A DNA stretch of 64,000 nt, taken from the NCBI GenBank assembly GCA_024704765.1, contig JAKMXF010000329.1, forward strand, positions 186,001 through 250,000, written 5' to 3'. This document shows, piece by piece, positions 60,151-64,000 of this stretch. Under the pieces are notes generated by a model that made no database searches, was not told where the DNA came from, and saw only the letters and a program-made list of their open reading frames with translations. This stretch comes from Oopsacas minuta (lineage: Eukaryota > Porifera > Hexactinellida > Lyssacinosida > Leucopsacidae). The stretch's first letter is position 1. Every line of letters begins with the position of its first letter. A program made the position numbers and the translations under genes.

Positions 60151-62172
60151 TTATTTATTTTTTGCTATTTTCCCAATGGAACTAAATGCATCAAATAAAA
60201 AATTCCCTCCTCCAAGATGGCGATAGTACTTATCAGCCGTACTCGGCTGGTGTTTCATATGATCTGCTACGATCTGTGTATCAGTGGTCTTCTCTATAGC
60301 TAAAAATGTTGCCGTTGCAATTCTTGAACCTGTTGCAGTGATTGATTTTACTTTAGATCCTGCTAGTTTGAGGAGTGAGTTCAGACTTGACTGTACACCA
60401 GCATGGTTATATCCTAGGATGTTGTCTTGAAAGCTTCAATGATTCTTCGACCATTTCGGCTGTTGAAACTTCAATCTTCTCATTCCGCAAACTACGGTGC
60501 ACGGTAAGCGCTTCTGAAGATTATCTCACCAATGAGAACTTCCCTGTATTTGTAATAGTCATTCTTTGTTATAACTTTCTCAGGCGTATAAGCAATAAGC
60601 GTATTAAGTAAATTGACACGAACGTTTGATGTTAGATAGCCTGTGAATTCCAGTATGTTGTGTGGGTTATGTGCTGTGTACGTCTTCTCTTGCGACAATT
60701 TCTCTATGCACAAATCCCATCTAGAAAATTGTTTGCACACAACCTGAAATATTACTCGATTGCAGTAGAAATCTTTGCTGTTTCAATAGAATAAATTATT
60801 CTAAATTGATGGCTATGCTTTTTGTGCAATTAATGTTCCGGGTTACATTATGATGCCTTAAACATGTTTGCACCGTAAAAAAAGTCTTATTCAAGTTGGT
60901 ACTAACAAGACTCTACATTTTTTACGCAATGTTCCTGGCTTATGTACATATTATCAAGGAGTGCGAGTGCGAAATTAAATTTCGAATATCAATAAGTTTA
61001 TAAACATACCCTTCAATTCGTATTTCCATTTCTTTGTATTTTCGTAGCAAACAGACTCCGGATATTTCTGATACAGGTAGAGCAAAATGAAGATATGTAT
61101 CTTAAATAGAAGCTTGTGCTGGAGGCTGAGAGCTTTTTCTTCATTTACTTATCTGTAAAATGCTTGCAAATTCTGTTTGCATCTAGTATATTTGCAATTG
61201 TAATACAATCAAGGACGTTGGCACACTACATTTCGCTTTGTAAGAAACTTCTTTGTCATAGCTTCCTGCACCCATCGTGGTCAACTAATTAGCAAATTCT
61301 TCTAACAGTTCTGATGCAGGTGGTAGAACATCAAACACATTTGCTTTTGAATGTATCGAAACAACTTTCAAACTATCGACTATACAATCTTTGTTGGTGA
61401 GATTTTTGAGCTCGAATGATACGCTATAACTTGGTGTGAAAATTCATCTGGTTCCACGAGTGTGTCATCTGATTGATCTGAATCAATTCTGCTCTCATTA
61501 TTCTCGGCTGTATCTTCTTCCAGTTCTTGTAGTATTGCGGATAGTGTAGGTTCAGGAATGCTCGCTTTAACTATTCTGATGAGATTGTGTTGTCAATGGT
61601 CTGTGTCATCTGATTCTTCATTAGTTTCCACTATTTCACTTTCAATGCTAATTCGATTAGCTTTTGCAAATAGAGTTGTTTCTCTTCCCTCTTTGGTTGC
61701 TCATATTATTTTATGAGCTCTGAGCAAATTTTGATAATACCTGCAAGTAATGAATGTTAAAATATTTAATTAACTAATCCAATAGTATTTCAATATTTTA
61801 TTTAGCAATAGGGGTACTATTTCCCATTTCACACTTTATTTGCAACATTGTGGCATTCTTACTACTCATCTGTGAGTGGTATTACTTATTATTGTATAAT
61901 GTAGATTATGTTATAATAATTAAACTACTATTTTGATAAACTACTTACCATTTTCCAGAGTATAAATGCCACATGCTCTACCATCCACTAGAACAGGACA
62001 GATAAGTAGGTCTGCTCGGTACTGCCGTTATCTTTTCTCTTCTTATTACGAAGAATCATCATTTCCCGCACCTCTATTTCTGTATCCGGGGTACTAGAGT
62101 TAAGTGGCGTTTTAACTTTGAAACGAGTTTTCCACAAATGACACACATCTTTTTGTCACTTCTTGTAGTCAT
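60151..62172 (-). pseudogene. Crypton-like gene: zinc finger plus tyrosine recombinase
   Basis: Crypton-type tyrosine recombinases move DNA through circular intermediates. The - strand shows three exon-like blocks. Block 1 (62172-61949): ATG, then KKMCVICGKLVSKLKRHLTL, a CxxC...H-x4-H finger if the VHPE seen in the sister copy is taken, then ICPVLVDGRAC, ending at a GTAAGT donor. Block 2 (from 61740, after TTGCAG): QNLLRAHK and a Glu/Asp-rich linker (RISIESEIVETNEESDDTD). Block 3 (60743-60151, after TTTCAG): SRWDLCIEKLSQEKTY, YREVLIGEIIFRSAYRAP (first catalytic Arg region), SITATGSRIATATFLAIEKT (second Arg), IVADHMKHQPSTADKYYR (His and nucleophilic Tyr), stop at 60151. This order matches the finger-plus-recombinase proteins of animal Cryptons. 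In-frame stops and shifts indicate decay. Confidence 0.7.
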
Positions 62173-62720
62173 TGGGATTGATATATAGTCTAATAAAACG
62201 GCCCTTTAAATACTCGATTGAATACATGTAGTACCTAGCAACTTATACATGATTTTCCTTTAATTAACAACAACATAATTGAATGGGATAATTTATCATA
62301 CTCTGTTGTACTTGGAAGAATTCCAATCCCTTTCAATTATGTTGTTGTTAATTCAAAATACAATCATATATAAGTTACTAGGTACTACATGTATTCGATC
62401 GAGTATTTAAAGGGCCATTTTGTTGGACTATATATCAATCTCAATGACTACAAGAAGTGACAAAAAGATGTGTGTCATTTGTGGAAAACTCGTTTCAAAG
62501 TTAAATTGCCACTTAACTCTAGTACACCCGGAGACAGAAATAGAGGTGCGCGAAATGATGATTCTTCGTAATAAGAAGAGAAGATAACAGCAATACCGAG
62601 GAGACTTACTTATCTGTCCTGTTCTAGTGGATGGTAGAGCATGTGACATTTATACTCTGGAAAATGGTAAGTAGTTATCAAAATAGTCAGTTTAATCATT
62701 ATAAAATAATCTACATCATA
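61895..62720. repeat. Long palindrome: two arms of about 395 bp, 38-bp spacer
   Basis: 61895-62289 is repeated in inverted orientation at 62328-62720. Each arm holds the 5' end of the Crypton-like gene: upstream sequence (AATTAACAACAACATAATTG), the ATG, the CVICGKL finger, the GTAAGT donor and the beginning of the intron. The two starts face away from each other. The arms differ by substitutions and small indels, so the duplication is not recent or has decayed since. Confidence 0.9.
62444..62666 (+). pseudogene. Duplicate zinc-finger first exon of the Crypton-like gene
   Basis: ATG at 62444, then KKMCVICGKLVSKLNCHLTL and VHPETEIEVREMMILR, one TAA, YRGDLLICPVLVDGRACDIY and TLENG, ending at a GTAAGT donor (62667). 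The finger lacks one basic residue of the partner copy (NC for KR) but keeps VHPE. Nothing downstream resembles blocks 2-3, so it is an orphan 5' end. Confidence 0.65.
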
Positions 62721-63378
62721 GACTATTCTATAATACGGATATGAAACCAGCCGAGGAATTAATTCAAAAGAGAGGCCAGTTTTACTTTTCGTCAGAGGGA
62801 AAACTTACGTTTTTGAAAGCTACATATTTTCACTTAATATGGGGTAATCGGATATGGTGAATCCATTTGGAAGATTTTTGAAGTACTCAGTATGTGGTTT
62901 AGGCGTTATTTAATGATGACGTCTGCAACATCAACATAATAACATATACTATATATATATATATATTTGCAATCATTTTGGATACCACTCGTATTGCTGA
63001 ATTATTCGGGATTTGCAGTTCAGTGATTCTAAAAACTTTATATCTCATTTCGAGTAATCTGTTAGAAGACTGGTAACTATTCAAAAATTTAAGCAAAATT
63101 TTGAAACCAAACCACATGTGCAGAAAATATGTTATTTACGAAGATCAATCACTCAATTTTATTTAATATATTCAATTTTCTTTGATTTTTTTGATTTTTT
63201 TACCTCTTCAACCCCTTCTAATATATGACCACGCATAACCTTCTATATTTATATTACTTTACGTATATTTATCTCCAACTATATCAGAAATATCTTAGCA
63301 CCTTTCTCCCGAGATTTATCGACTATTTTCATGTATTTACTTGTTTCCTAGATCATTCTAAATTCTCATAAATTCTCT
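62721..63378. other. No gene seen
   Basis: AT-rich spacer with a (TA)n run near 62946-62965. Confidence 0.4.
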
Positions 63379-64000
63379 ATGCCATCAAAATGCTCTGTGG
63401 TAGGCCGTCGTACATGCTATATTGATGGACCTAGTAAGGCTATGTTTACATTTCCTAAGCAGTATGAACTTCGACAGAAATGGGTCAAGATTTAAATAGG
63501 AAAGTTTTTCAGTTACTCAGTTTTCAAGAATATGCATAGAACATTTTGAAGAAATGTATATTATCCGGAATCCAATAAAGACAAGACTCAATATGAAACT
63601 TAACCCGATCCCAACAATACATCCTTCTCCTATTCCCAAAGCCAACAGGCTGTTATTTCTGCCAGTATTCGAAAAACCTATTTACGACTTGTTTCAAAAG
63701 ATGAACTTCCCATTTTCAAACTAGAACAAATTGTGAAAGTTTAAATGATATTTTAAATCGCATAAAATCCGCAATGGAATATAGAGACCTTTCATTCCTC
63801 TACTGAAACATCTGACTATTTATCGGGTTGACATACAATCTGGTATAGCTACAGTTAAGGAGTGGATTAATATTACATCTGATTTACATGTAAAGCTATG
63901 CTTTGAAGGATTTCCTATTCCTCTTCCAGATTTTATATCTAAAATCAGAAAGTTTTAGAATCCGCAACTTGGATATGTTAACAAATCTGCCAAATTATTG
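63379..64000 (+). pseudogene. Broken THAP-domain gene, cut by the window end
   Basis: THAP domains are C2CH zinc fingers found in transcription regulators and P-element-type transposases. ATG at 63379 opens MPSKCSVVGRRTCYIDGPSK, then FTFPKQYELRQKWVKI and a TAA. In another frame the domain resumes with SRICIEHFEEMY (the C-x2-H pair) and, after the loop, LNMKLNPIPTIHPSP, the usual P(T/S)I end. The second zinc Cys (expected at residue 10) is Arg. Further + strand blocks follow (TVKEWINITSDLHVKLCFEG, FPIPLPDFISKI), again interrupted. Whether it was a host gene or a transposon cannot be told from this part. Confidence 0.65.

Noticed and set aside
1-64000. CRISPR array, bacterial operon or viral genome
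   Set aside because: No regularly spaced repeats, no Shine-Dalgarno-led gene strings, and animal-type genes with spliceosomal introns.

Overview
This is an AT-rich nuclear window from a eukaryote, almost certainly an animal. It holds three conserved eukaryotic genes, all on the + strand: SPT6 (histone chaperone and transcription elongation factor, 3616-19848, with its N-terminus missing), DCTN4 (dynactin p62 subunit, 31343-32677) and APC1 (largest scaffold of the anaphase-promoting complex, 49338-54593). SPT6 and DCTN4 are metazoan-like. All three are intron-poor: DCTN4 and APC1 are single exons and the last 4.07 kb of SPT6 coding is one exon, yet SPT6 also carries an intron of about 12.0 kb. 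Fast-evolving coding sequence, few introns, high AT and heavy transposon load would suit a derived, perhaps parasitic animal (myxozoan, orthonectid or similar). That placement is inference; the sequence does not name a species.

Layout. 1-3615: repeats and a MITE upstream of the first visible SPT6 exon. 3784-15782: the giant intron, holding a decayed hAT-like transposase, several MITEs, a solo mariner end and a Tigger/pogo copy. 15783-19848: main SPT6 exon. 21413-26543: a transposon cluster in which one mariner has been hit twice, by a second mariner and by a Tc1-like element, next to a further Tc1-like element; both Tc1-like copies have DD37E spacing. 28.7-31.3 kb: a dispersed repeat and a MULE remnant. 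31.3-32.7 kb: DCTN4. 33.2-44.8 kb: MITEs with clear target duplications, a near-complete decayed hAT, a dead OTU-domain gene, an integrase tail, a LINE fragment and a maT (DD37D) element. 46.3-48.3 kb: two reading frames I cannot identify. 48.8-49.2 kb: a cluster of short palindromes upstream of APC1. 57.9-59.2 kb: a mariner. 60.15-62.7 kb: a Crypton-like tyrosine-recombinase gene whose zinc-finger 5' end is duplicated head to head as a long palindrome. 63.4 kb to the end: a broken THAP-domain gene.

The three host genes are unrelated in pathway (chromatin and transcription, microtubule motor, cell cycle) and show no operon-like link; they are separated by about 11.5 and 16.7 kb of mobile-element-rich DNA. 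Nearly every transposase has stops, frameshifts or lost catalytic residues, so the window is mostly a transposon graveyard. The most unusual items are the Crypton-like gene with its palindrome, the OTU relic with its active-site Cys replaced, and the nested mariner/Tc1 cluster.
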